A stretch of 15,927 nucleotides of DNA from JBGLNJ01 sp964353405 (lineage in GTDB: Bacteria; Chloroflexota; Anaerolineae; Fen-1058), in contig CAYGWJ010000160.1 in the NCBI GenBank assembly GCA_964353405.1, forward strand, positions 1 to 15,927. The letters run 5' to 3'. Made by a program: the position numbers and the translations under genes. The notes under the pieces are model-generated. The model saw nothing but the letters and a program-made list of their open reading frames with translations. It searched no databases and was not told the DNA's origin. Of this stretch, positions 5,530 to 12,505 are shown piece after piece (within the stretch, counting starts at the first letter, position 1; each line of letters starts with the position of its first letter).

Positions 5530-7302
5530 ATGTCGGAAAAAATCCTCGTCTCGGTCGCCTGGCCCTACGCCAACGGCCCGCTCCATCTGGGTCACATCGC
5601 CGGAGCCTATTTGCCATCGGACATCTTTGCGCGCTATCATCGCCTGAAGGGCGACGACGTGCTGATGGTGAGCGGCTCCGATGGCCATGGCACACCCATC
5701 ATGGTTCAAGCCGACAAGGAAGGCATCACGCCGCGTGAGGTGTTCGAGCGCAACCACCTGGGCTTTTTGGACGTGTGGCAGCAGTTGGGCATCAGCTTTG
5801 ACCTGTTCACTCATACCGACACCGAAAATCACCATCGCGTGTCACAAGACATGTTCCTCAAGCTGCGCGAGAACGAGTACCTGTTCCAGGCCACACAGAA
5901 ACAGCTCTACTCTGAAGCGGCCAGGCGCTTTTTGCCGGACCGCTACGTTGAAGGCAAGTGCCCCATCTGCGGCTACGAGGGCGCGCGCGGCGACCAGTGC
6001 GACAACTGTGGCAACCTGCTCGACGCGACCGCGCTCATCAATCCCAAGAGCAAGATTGACGGCTCGACGCCCGTGGTGCGCGAGGTGGAGCATTTCTTTC
6101 TCGACCTGCCTGCGTTCACCCAGCGGCTGGTAGATTGGCTGGGCGACAAGGGTTACTGGCGGCCCAACGTGATGAACTTTTCTCTCAACTATCTCAAGCA
6201 GGGTTTGCAGCCGCGCCCTATCACGCGGGATTTGGACTGGGGCATTCCGGTGCCGCTGCCCGGCTTTGACGGCAAGTGCCTGTATGTCTGGTTCGAGGCC
6301 GTCATCGGCTACCTGTCCGCTTCCATCGAGTGGGCCAAAAACAATAACCAGCCTGAGGCGTGGAAAGACTGGTGGTACAACAAAGACGCCAAGACCTACT
6401 ATTTTGTCGGCAAGGATAATATTCCCTTCCATGCCATCATCTGGCCCGCGCAATTGATGGGCACCGAGCGGCTGTACGAAGATGATCCGGCCAAGACACT
6501 CAACCTGCCGACCGATGTGCCGGCGGCCGAGTTCCTGAACCTGGAAGGCGCGCAGTTTTCCAAAAGCCGCGCGTGGGCCGTGTGGGTGCTCGACTTTATG
6601 CGCGATTACGACGCCGACCCGTTGCGCTACTTTCTGACGGCCAATGCGCCCGAGGTGCGTGACACCGAGTTCACGTGGAATGATTTTGTCCGGCGCAACA
6701 ACGACGAGCTGGTGGCGACGTGGGGCAACCTGGTCAACCGCTCGCTGTCGTTCACGAACAAGCACTTTGGCAAGATTCCTCAGCCTGGGGTGATGACGCA
6801 GAGCGACGTCAAGGTGCTCGCGCAAATTGACGTGGCCTTTGGGCCGATTGGCGATCTGATCGCCGCGTGCAAGTTCAAGCAGGCGCTGGGCGAAGTGATG
6901 GCGCTGGCGCGCGAGGTGAACAAATACCTGGACGAGACCGCGCCGTGGTTCACGATCAAAACGGACAAGGCGCGCACCGGCACGACGATGTACGTGGCGC
7001 TGCGGGCGATTGACGGCCTCAAGGTCTTGTTTGCGCCGTACCTGCCGTTCAGCTCGCAGCAGCTTCACCGGATGCTGGGCTACCAGGATACTTTGTTTGG
7101 CCGGCAAATCGTGCGGGAGTACGACGAAGCAACGCGCAAGCACGCGGCGCTGACCTATGACGGCAGCGGCGTCAAGGCAGAGTGGAAGCCGAGCCAGTTG
7201 CCGGTGGGCCAGGCGCTTGGCGCGGTCGCGCCGCTGTTTGCAAAGCTGGACGACAAGGTAGTCGAGCAGGAGCGCAGTAAGCTTGGGCGCCAAGCGGAAT
7301 GA
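5530..7302 (+). CDS. metG: methionyl-tRNA synthetase
   Basis: 590-residue class I aminoacyl-tRNA synthetase charging tRNA-Met for initiation and elongation. The Rossmann domain begins at once (AWPYANGPLHLGHIAGAY) with HIGH as HLGH at residues 19-22. A double zinc knuckle, C144-x2-C147 and C157-x2-C160, places it in the MetRS1 group with the E. coli- and archaeal-like connective domain. The KMSKS loop reads QFSKS at 342-346 (context EGAQFSKSRAWAVW): the catalytically central second Lys (345) is kept, the first Lys is Gln. The anticodon domain follows (RRNNDELVATWGNLVNR, then a helical bundle to the end). No C-terminal OB-fold tRNA-binding domain is present, so it is the short form. Start ATG 5530 is preceded by AAAGGAGAG. 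It is the first gene of a run continuing 7 bases later into a membrane glycosyltransferase. Confidence 0.97.
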   Translation: MSEKILVSVAWPYANGPLHLGHIAGAYLPSDIFARYHRLKGDDVLMVSGSDGHGTPIMVQADKEGITPREVFERNHLGFLDVWQQLGISFDLFTHTDTENHHRVSQDMFLKLRENEYLFQATQKQLYSEAARRFLPDRYVEGKCPICGYEGARGDQCDNCGNLLDATALINPKSKIDGSTPVVREVEHFFLDLPAFTQRLVDWLGDKGYWRPNVMNFSLNYLKQGLQPRPITRDLDWGIPVPLPGFDGKCLYVWFEAVIGYLSASIEWAKNNNQPEAWKDWWYNKDAKTYYFVGKDNIPFHAIIWPAQLMGTERLYEDDPAKTLNLPTDVPAAEFLNLEGAQFSKSRAWAVWVLDFMRDYDADPLRYFLTANAPEVRDTEFTWNDFVRRNNDELVATWGNLVNRSLSFTNKHFGKIPQPGVMTQSDVKVLAQIDVAFGPIGDLIAACKFKQALGEVMALAREVNKYLDETAPWFTIKTDKARTGTTMYVALRAIDGLKVLFAPYLPFSSQQLHRMLGYQDTLFGRQIVREYDEATRKHAALTYDGSGVKAEWKPSQLPVGQALGAVAPLFAKLDDKVVEQERSKLGRQAE

Positions 7303-7309
7303 ACGACGA

Positions 7310-8716
7310 ATGACCCAAGACGAGGGACGAAGGACGCAGGGCAGGGTCTTTCGTCCTTCGTCTTTCGTCTTGGCGTTTATCATGGTCGCCTATGTGGGCC
7401 TCGGCGCGTTGTACGCGGCAAAGACCCCGGCGTGGCAAGTGCCCGACGAGCCTGCGCATTACAACTATGTTCGCTTTGTCGCCCAAGGGCGCGGACTGCC
7501 GGTGCTTCAGTCGGGCGATTATGATCAGGCCTACCTCGAAAGCATCAAGGCGGCCAAATTTCCGCCCTCCATGCCGATTGACTCGATCCGCTACGAGTTC
7601 TGGCAGCCTCCGCTTTACTATGTCCTGGCCGCGCCGATTTATCTTGCCACAGGCGGGTCGCTGCTTGCCTTGCGGTTATTCTCTGTCGCGCTGGGCGGGT
7701 TCGTCGTCATCTTGGCTGTCCTGATTGTCCGCCGATTGGCGCCCGACTCGCCTGCTCTTGCGCTTGGCGCGGCCGGGTTTGTGGCGTTTGTTCCCCAACA
7801 CGTGGCGATGATGGCCGGCGCGCAGAACGATAGTGTGGCCGAGTTGTTGCTCGCTCTCATCGTCTTACAAACACTGAATCTCAAATTGCAGAGTGCAAGT
7901 CTCAAATGGAGCAGGCTGGGACTGACGCTGGGTCTGGCACTGTTGACCAAAGGCACGATTTACATTGCGGCGCCGCTGGTGGCGGTGGCGATTTGGCAGA
8001 AGTATCGTTCTGAATCTCCACGCGATCGCAGGTGGCTTGTCAAGGGTGGAGTGTTGGTCTTTGGCCCGGCGCTTGCTCTTGTGTTGCCCTGGTGGATTCG
8101 CAACGTTGCCGCGTATGGCTGGCCGGATTTCCTTGCCTCGATTCGGCATGACCACGTCGTCATGGGTCAACCTACGCCCGCCGACTGGATAGTCCGGTTC
8201 GGTCTGGGCGGATACCTGCGTGATTTCGTCGTGACCACGTTCCACAGCTTTTGGGGCCAATTCGGCTGGATGGGCGTGCCCATGAACGACAAGTACTATG
8301 CTATCTTGGCAGTGGTTTCGCTTTCAGCCTTCATCGGCTTTGTTTGGTATTCAAAGGCCAAATCTCAAACACCTGCACTTGCAACAAACGCCAGTGCAGG
8401 TGCAAGTGTTTCAAATTTCAAAGGACACTCCCGTATCGCGAATTTGAAATTTGAAACTTGGATTTTGATATTTTGGGTACTTTTCGTCGTGGTAACCTAC
8501 CTTGGCTACAATGTCAAGTACGTGCAATTCCAGGGACGCTATCTGTTTCCTGCGCTCATCCCGATCGGCCTGGCGTTCACGATTGGATTCCGCCAGTGGA
8601 CCACCTGGCTGCCTCGCCATTGGCGTGACGCGGTATTGGCAACTCTGTTCATCGGATTGGCTGCGCTCTGCTTGATTGCATTGTTCCGCATGATTGTGCC
8701 CGCGTTGACGCCATGA
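7310..8716 (+). CDS. polytopic membrane glycosyltransferase-like protein (GT39/DUF2142-like)
   Basis: 468-residue integral membrane protein, probably a GT-C fold enzyme using a lipid-linked sugar donor outside the membrane; acceptor unknown. TM1 (about 19-37) is followed by VPDEPAHYNYVRF with the acidic pair D46-E47 expected in the first extracellular loop, then EFWQPPLYYVLAAPIYLATG, typical of GT39/ArnT-like and DUF2142 proteins, and further hydrophobic helices to the C-terminus. Start: ATG 7310 gives a complete TM1; ATG 7382 would cut it to about 12 hydrophobic residues, so the earlier start is preferred although its ribosome site is poor and it may rely on readthrough from metG. Odd features: the first 25 residues are encoded by a hairpin repeat (7315-7373), and two further repeat tracts lie within the gene (7877-7908, 8359-8456). 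It ends in an ATGA overlap with the next gene. Confidence 0.82.
   Translation: MTQDEGRRTQGRVFRPSSFVLAFIMVAYVGLGALYAAKTPAWQVPDEPAHYNYVRFVAQGRGLPVLQSGDYDQAYLESIKAAKFPPSMPIDSIRYEFWQPPLYYVLAAPIYLATGGSLLALRLFSVALGGFVVILAVLIVRRLAPDSPALALGAAGFVAFVPQHVAMMAGAQNDSVAELLLALIVLQTLNLKLQSASLKWSRLGLTLGLALLTKGTIYIAAPLVAVAIWQKYRSESPRDRRWLVKGGVLVFGPALALVLPWWIRNVAAYGWPDFLASIRHDHVVMGQPTPADWIVRFGLGGYLRDFVVTTFHSFWGQFGWMGVPMNDKYYAILAVVSLSAFIGFVWYSKAKSQTPALATNASAGASVSNFKGHSRIANLKFETWILIFWVLFVVVTYLGYNVKYVQFQGRYLFPALIPIGLAFTIGFRQWTTWLPRHWRDAVLATLFIGLAALCLIALFRMIVPALTP
7315..7373 (+). repeat. heptamer-type hairpin repeat at the start of the glycosyltransferase
   Basis: The left arm 7315-7336 (starting CCAAGACGAGGGACG) and right arm 7352-7373 match as reverse complements at 20 of 22 positions; the two exceptions become G-U pairs in RNA, so the transcript can form a continuous 22-bp stem with a 15-base loop. 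The arms are built of GACGAAG-type heptamers. It lies between the metG stop and the first membrane helix of the next gene, covering its presumed N-terminus. There is no T-run, so it is not a standard terminator. Confidence 0.8.
7877..7908 (+). repeat. degenerate repeat tract inside the glycosyltransferase
   Basis: Contains AATCTCAAA, GTGCAAGT and CTCAAATG in the same order as the flanks and end of the 66-base dispersed repeat (2730-2795 and 8359-8424), but much of the core is missing. It encodes NLKLQSASLKW in a loop between hydrophobic segments. Read as a shortened or decayed member of the same family. Confidence 0.45.
8359..8456 (+). repeat. compound repeat: 66-base element copy 2 plus 14-bp inverted repeat
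   Basis: Positions 8359-8424 match the element at 2730-2795 (minus strand) at 60 of 66 bases. Its last 14 bases, TTTCAAATTTCAAA (8409-8422), are also the left arm of a perfect inverted repeat with TTTGAAATTTGAAA (8443-8456) across 20 bases. The whole block is translated in frame in a loop of the glycosyltransferase, giving Ala/Ser/Thr-rich residues (PALATNASAGASVS). The reading frame differs from that used in the GNAT gene. Confidence 0.85.
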
Positions 8717-10653
8717 GCACTCGACGCTGGCTTGTTCCTGCACTCGCTTTTCTTATCGCCCTTGTGGCCGTGGCGCTCCGGCTCTATCGGTTGGAGGCCG
8801 TTCCCCCCGGCTTGCAGCACGACGAAGTCTTTCATGGTCACGATGCAGTGACGGTGCTGCTCGGTAATCATCCCCTCTATTTTCCCTCGAACGCGGGCAA
8901 CGAGCCGCTCTACATTTATCTGACCGCCGGCACGATTGCGCTGTTCGGCAAGAATGCCTGGGGTATTCGACTGGCAGCCGTCACTTGTGGACTGGCGACG
9001 CTGGGTTTCACTGCGCTCTGGATTCGTCGCGTGTACAATACGCGCGCGGCGCTCATTGCCGGCGCGCTCATCGCAGTGACGTTCTGGCCGCTGTTCATGA
9101 GTCGCGTCGGATTGCGCAGTGCCGCACTTCCGCCGCTCGCTGCGGCGACGGCGTGGGTGTTCTGGTGGGCGATGCAGGCCACAGGTCACAAGCTACAGGT
9201 CGCACGGTTTGCCCTGGCAGGTATTCTGCTCGGCGTGACACTTTACACCTATCCTGCCGCGCGTGTGCTGCCGGTTGCCTATTTGTTATTTGCTATCACG
9301 TTTTACGTTTTACGTTTCACATTTCGCGCCATACCCAATACCCAATACCCAATACCTAATATCCACCTGGGCCTCGCCACATTCTTTATCACGGCCGGTT
9401 TGGTCTTTCTCCCGCTCTACCTCTACTTGCTGCAAGCGCCGGAAGCGGATGTGCGCTTGCAGCAACTTGTCACTATCGGCGCGGTATCGGCGCTGCAAAA
9501 GGGCGACGCGGGGCCGCTCCTTGGCAATATCCGCGACACGCTGGGGATGTTTACCTTCCATGGCGATCCGGTCTGGCGCTACAACGTCGCCGGGCGGCCT
9601 GTGTTCGATCCGTTCGTCGGCGCGCTGTTCTGCCTGGGTCTGCTTGTCGCGCTGTGGCGAGTGCGCGACGCGCGTTACTTGTTTGCACTGATCTGGCTCC
9701 CTGTAGGACTTTTTCCGAGTATCTTTTCGGACTCGGCGCCATCGTTCTTGCGCGCCAGCGCGTCGCTGCCGGTGGCGTTTCTCTTTCCCGCGCTCGGCGC
9801 GGACTGGCTGATTGAGCGATTCAGGTGTAAGCGCGCCATGATCACGGGCGTGATGGCCGTGATAGCACTCAGCGGCGCGCTCTCGATGAGAGATTACCTG
9901 GCCGTGTGGCCCGCTCGACCTGAAGTGCGTGCAGTGTACCGCAGCGACCTGGCCGATGTGGCACGCTGGCTCGACGCGCGCGCTGACGACACACCGGTCG
10001 TCATCGCCTCTGCGAATCCACACGACCTCGATCCGTTTATTTTTGACTTTGAGCTGCGCCGGCCGAGGCCGGTCAAATGGGTGGATCGCGCTTACGGATT
10101 GATCTTTCCTCAAGGTCGGGCGCTGTACATCTCGCCGGCCAGCACTGCGTTTGCGCCGGAATTGCGGCGCTTCTTGAGCGATGCGCCGGCCGTCTCGCAG
10201 GATTCATTTGTGGTGTACGAGTCGGACGCGTCACGGCTTGCGCCAAAAGTTGTATTGACCACACCAGCGCGATTCGGAAATCGTCTCGACTTGACTGGCT
10301 ATCAAGTTGAACCATCAGCGCTCAAGCCGGGCGAGTGGGTGCGCGTGTGGACGTACTGGCGCGTTGTGGACGACACAAGCGGCGAGCAGTGGCCGGTGGC
10401 GGTATTCGCGCATATGCTGGACGCGCAAGGGCAGTTTGTCGCCGGACGCGATTTATTGGCCGTGCCGACCGCCGGTTGGCGCACGGGTGATGTCTGGGTG
10501 CAGTTCCAGAATTTTCAGGTTCCTGCGTCCGCGCCGCCGGGGGTATATCCAATCGAGATTGGCCTGTACAATCGTGACGCGCAGGGCGTGCAGCGTTGGC
10601 GATTACGGGATGGCTCCGACCGTCTCTTGCTGTCGCCGGTTGAAATCAGATAA
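8713..10653 (+). CDS. GT39-like glycosyltransferase with C-terminal beta domain
   Basis: 646-residue membrane protein. TM1 (about 6-24) leads to a first loop with the acidic pair D37-E38 (GLQHDEVFHGHDA) and NEPLYIYLTAGTIALFGKNA, the pattern of ArnT/PMT-like GT-C enzymes that take sugars from polyprenyl-phosphate donors. About ten further hydrophobic helices run to about residue 400; then a soluble extracytoplasmic part ends in a beta-sandwich from about 520 (LTGYQVEPSALKPGEWVRVW, FAHMLDAQGQFVAGRD, PPGVYPIEIGLYN) often appended to such proteins in this lineage. The start ATG overlaps the previous stop as ATGA, indicating translational coupling. Heptamer tracts are inserted at 9174-9201 and 9298-9358 and are translated (RFTFRAIPNTQYPIPN). 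The acceptor is unknown; extracellular polysaccharide or protein glycosylation is possible. Confidence 0.87.
   Translation: MSTRRWLVPALAFLIALVAVALRLYRLEAVPPGLQHDEVFHGHDAVTVLLGNHPLYFPSNAGNEPLYIYLTAGTIALFGKNAWGIRLAAVTCGLATLGFTALWIRRVYNTRAALIAGALIAVTFWPLFMSRVGLRSAALPPLAAATAWVFWWAMQATGHKLQVARFALAGILLGVTLYTYPAARVLPVAYLLFAITFYVLRFTFRAIPNTQYPIPNIHLGLATFFITAGLVFLPLYLYLLQAPEADVRLQQLVTIGAVSALQKGDAGPLLGNIRDTLGMFTFHGDPVWRYNVAGRPVFDPFVGALFCLGLLVALWRVRDARYLFALIWLPVGLFPSIFSDSAPSFLRASASLPVAFLFPALGADWLIERFRCKRAMITGVMAVIALSGALSMRDYLAVWPARPEVRAVYRSDLADVARWLDARADDTPVVIASANPHDLDPFIFDFELRRPRPVKWVDRAYGLIFPQGRALYISPASTAFAPELRRFLSDAPAVSQDSFVVYESDASRLAPKVVLTTPARFGNRLDLTGYQVEPSALKPGEWVRVWTYWRVVDDTSGEQWPVAVFAHMLDAQGQFVAGRDLLAVPTAGWRTGDVWVQFQNFQVPASAPPGVYPIEIGLYNRDAQGVQRWRLRDGSDRLLLSPVEIR
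9174..9201 (+). repeat. heptamer tract (ACAGGTC type) in the glycosyltransferase
   Basis: Four consecutive 7-base units: GCAGGCC, ACAGGTC, ACAAGCT, ACAGGTC. Translated as QATGHKLQV in a loop between membrane helices. Confidence 0.6.
9298..9358 (+). repeat. two adjacent heptamer tracts (ACGTTTT and ATACCCA types)
   Basis: 9298-9325: ACGTTTT, ACGTTTT, ACGTTTC, ACATTTC. 9331-9358: ATACCCA three times, then ATACCTA. Only 5 bases separate the two tracts. Translated in frame between two membrane helices (YVLRFTFRAIPNTQYPIPN). They resemble the short tandemly repeated heptanucleotides known from heterocystous cyanobacteria in unit length, though not in sequence class. Confidence 0.85.
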
Positions 10654-10728
10654 CTGACCGCCGTACACGGCCAACAGTGGTTGGCAGTCAAAACCATGCG
10701 AGGATGACAGAGTCTCGAGTCCGCTCGC

Positions 10729-10773
10729 GGCGGATTGCCAAATCCGCCGCCAGGGGCGTGGATTTGGCAATCC
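10729..10773. repeat. REP-like palindromic element between glycosyltransferase and thioesterase genes
   Basis: GGATTGCCAAATCC (10732-10745) and its exact reverse complement GGATTTGGCAATCC (10760-10773), separated by 14 bases. A competing local hairpin, GGCGGATT (10729-10736) with AATCCGCC (10741-10748), uses the left arm, so two structures exclude each other. It occupies the middle of the 161-base gap 10654-10814, where no clear promoter or T-tailed terminator is visible. Confidence 0.75.
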
Positions 10774-10814
10774 ATGCCGAGCATTGTGAAGTGAAATCGT
10801 GTGAGGAGGATAAC

Positions 10815-11207
10815 ATGGCTGAAATCAAACCTGGACTGGTCGGCGAGGCAACCCTCGTCGTCGAAGAAAAGCACACCGCGTATCACCTGGGCAGCGGTGG
10901 CGTGAACGTGCTGGCAACGCCCATCATGATCGCGTTGATGGAAGAGGCCGGGCGCAACGCGATGGAATATCTGCTAGAGCCGGGCCAGCTCACGGTCGGC
11001 GCGGCGCTCGACGTCAAGCACCTCGCGCCGACGCCGATGGGGATGAAGGTGACGGCGCGCGCTGAACTGTTGGCGGTGGACGGGCGCATGTTGACCTTTC
11101 GCGTCGAGGTGCGGGACGAGCGTGAAAAGGTAGGCGAAGGGACACACGTCCGCGCCATCATCAATCTTGAAAAGTTCATGGCGCGGGTGCAATCCAAAAC
11201 ACAATGA
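10815..11207 (+). CDS. FlK-like hotdog-fold thioesterase
   Basis: 130-residue cytoplasmic protein resembling the fluoroacetyl-CoA thioesterase FlK family, which hydrolyses short acyl-CoA thioesters. The FlK catalytic triad spacing (Thr42, Glu50, His76) is preserved as T35 (VLATPIMIALMEEAGRNAM), E43 and H69 (VKHLAPTP): the same 8- and 26-residue intervals. Length is typical for a single hotdog domain. The natural substrate is unknown; fluoroacetate specificity should not be assumed, since most homologues are general acyl-CoA thioesterases. Start ATG 10815 is supported by GAGGAGG (10803-10809) with a 5-base spacer. The end overlaps the next glycosyltransferase start as ATGA (11204-11207), so the two are translationally coupled, which is an odd partnership for a thioesterase. 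Confidence 0.85.
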   Translation: MAEIKPGLVGEATLVVEEKHTAYHLGSGGVNVLATPIMIALMEEAGRNAMEYLLEPGQLTVGAALDVKHLAPTPMGMKVTARAELLAVDGRMLTFRVEVRDEREKVGEGTHVRAIINLEKFMARVQSKTQ

Positions 11208-12505
11208 ATGACCCTCATCTCCGGCCCTTCGCCCTGCGCAAAGTGGGGCGAAGGGGGATTGTCCTGGTCGGACTGTGCCTGCTGGCTTTTGGCCTGCGCG
11301 TGGCCCGGCTCGACTTTCACCCGATCTGGTTTGACGAAGACCTGGCGTACCAACGCGCTACGGCCACGCTCGCCGTCTCGCTTGCCAGCATGGCCGGTTC
11401 GCCGCTGTATTACGTCCTGCTGCGCGGCTGGGTGCAAGTGGCTGGCGCTTCGCTGTTTGCCCTGCGTTACTTTTCAATGCTCTGGGGCACGCTGACCATT
11501 CCACTCATCTATCAAGTCACTCGCCGATGGCTAGGAGATCAAATTGCGCCGGCGACCGCCATTATCGCAGTTTTTGCCCCGTTCTACATTTATTATTCGC
11601 AAGAGGCGCGCACCTACTCGCTGATGTTATTGCTGATGCTCATCTCGATGGTTGCTTTTCTGCGTTGGCTTGACACGCGCGAGGTCTGGATTTTGGCGGT
11701 GTGCTGCCTGGCAAATCTGATTTGCCTCTACACGCATTTCGTAGCCGCGCTAGTCATTGCCACGCAAGGTGTGATGTTGCTGGTCGCGCGTCCCCTCCGT
11801 TGGCGAGACATGGCGAGCTTTTCTATCGCTCATGCAGGCGTTGGGTTGGCGTTCTTGCCCTGGCTGTGGCGAGTGTGGCGAGTGCTGCCGCGCGTGGTGG
11901 CCCCGCCCGATAGCACCACGCTCGACGCCTGGTCGGTCCTGGCGCGCACCTGGACCGAGTTTAGCGTGGGGCGAACCCTTCCACCGCCGCTTTCGCTCTA
12001 CCTGGCGATGGTTCCGTTGTTCCTGGCCTTGGCAGGACTGCTTTCGCTCTTTGACACGCGCGGGCCACAAGCCGGGCGACTCTCACACAAACGAACCGGC
12101 GTAGGTCAAGATGGCATCTTGACCTACAAGAAATCTACCCGCATGGTGATCCTGGTTTGGCTGATCGTGCCCATCCTCGGGTCGCTGCTTGTGCCGCGCG
12201 CGAGCGTGCGCTTTTCGCCCAAGTACCTCATCGCCATCACACCGGTGTATTACACACTCATCGTCCTGGGGCTGGCCGCGTTGAGGAAAGAATCTCGAGC
12301 GCTGTTTTGGGTGTGCGCGATCGCATTGGTCGGCATCAGCCTGTACTCACTGGGCGATTATTACCTGCGACAGCACGACAAGTTGGCACAGATGCAGCGC
12401 GGTTTTGCAGAGGTTACACGCTCTGCGCCTCCACAAGATTGCCTACTACTCGCTGAGGAGGCGCTTGGCAAGAAAAGTCAGCACGTCTTCGAGGTTACGC
12501 ATTGA
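11204..12505 (+). CDS. GT39-like membrane glycosyltransferase, probably 3'-truncated
   Basis: 433-residue membrane protein. After a basic N-terminus comes TM1 (about 18-35), then HPIWFDEDLAY with D44-E45, SPLYYVLLRGWVQVAGASLF and YIYYSQEARTYSLMLLLMLI, the conserved signature of a large GT39/PMT-like family; the usual HPPLYY motif is GSPLYY here. Further helices follow, with PRASVRFSPKYLIAITPVYY near 325-345. Start ATG 11204 overlaps the thioesterase stop and has no ribosome site of its own. The first 18 residues derive from a hairpin repeat (11225-11255), and a perfect 27-base palindrome (12101-12127) encodes VGQDGILTY in a loop. The last 20 codons are antisense to the end of the toxin gene at 12446, and the C-terminus lacks the extracytoplasmic domain of its neighbour, so the gene was probably cut by arrival of the toxin-antitoxin module and may be inactive. 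Confidence 0.78.
   Translation: MNDPHLRPFALRKVGRRGIVLVGLCLLAFGLRVARLDFHPIWFDEDLAYQRATATLAVSLASMAGSPLYYVLLRGWVQVAGASLFALRYFSMLWGTLTIPLIYQVTRRWLGDQIAPATAIIAVFAPFYIYYSQEARTYSLMLLLMLISMVAFLRWLDTREVWILAVCCLANLICLYTHFVAALVIATQGVMLLVARPLRWRDMASFSIAHAGVGLAFLPWLWRVWRVLPRVVAPPDSTTLDAWSVLARTWTEFSVGRTLPPPLSLYLAMVPLFLALAGLLSLFDTRGPQAGRLSHKRTGVGQDGILTYKKSTRMVILVWLIVPILGSLLVPRASVRFSPKYLIAITPVYYTLIVLGLAALRKESRALFWVCAIALVGISLYSLGDYYLRQHDKLAQMQRGFAEVTRSAPPQDCLLLAEEALGKKSQHVFEVTH
11225..11255 (+). repeat. hairpin repeat at the start of the third glycosyltransferase
   Basis: CCCTTCGCCC (11225-11234) and GGGCGAAGGG (11246-11255): a perfect 10-bp stem with an 11-base loop, 19 bases into the coding region. The wider sequence from 11208 (ACCCTCATCTCCGGCCC) resembles palindromic intergenic repeats found widely in bacterial genomes (recalled, not searched). 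Confidence 0.65.
12101..12127. repeat. perfect 27-base palindrome inside the glycosyltransferase
   Basis: GTAGGTCAAGATG (12101-12113), one central G, then its exact complement CATCTTGACCTAC (12115-12127). A 13-bp arm with a single-base centre is unlikely to arise by coding constraint. It is translated in frame in a hydrophilic loop. Confidence 0.85.

Noticed and set aside
5842..7383. 513-codon minus-strand ORF
   Set aside because: It is antisense to metG; composition is Arg/His/Val-rich and repetitive as expected for a shadow, while the plus-strand product has clear MetRS motifs.
9298..9358. CRISPR-like repeat block
   Set aside because: Units are 7 bases, contiguous and without spacers, and are translated within a glycosyltransferase; they are heptamer tandem repeats.
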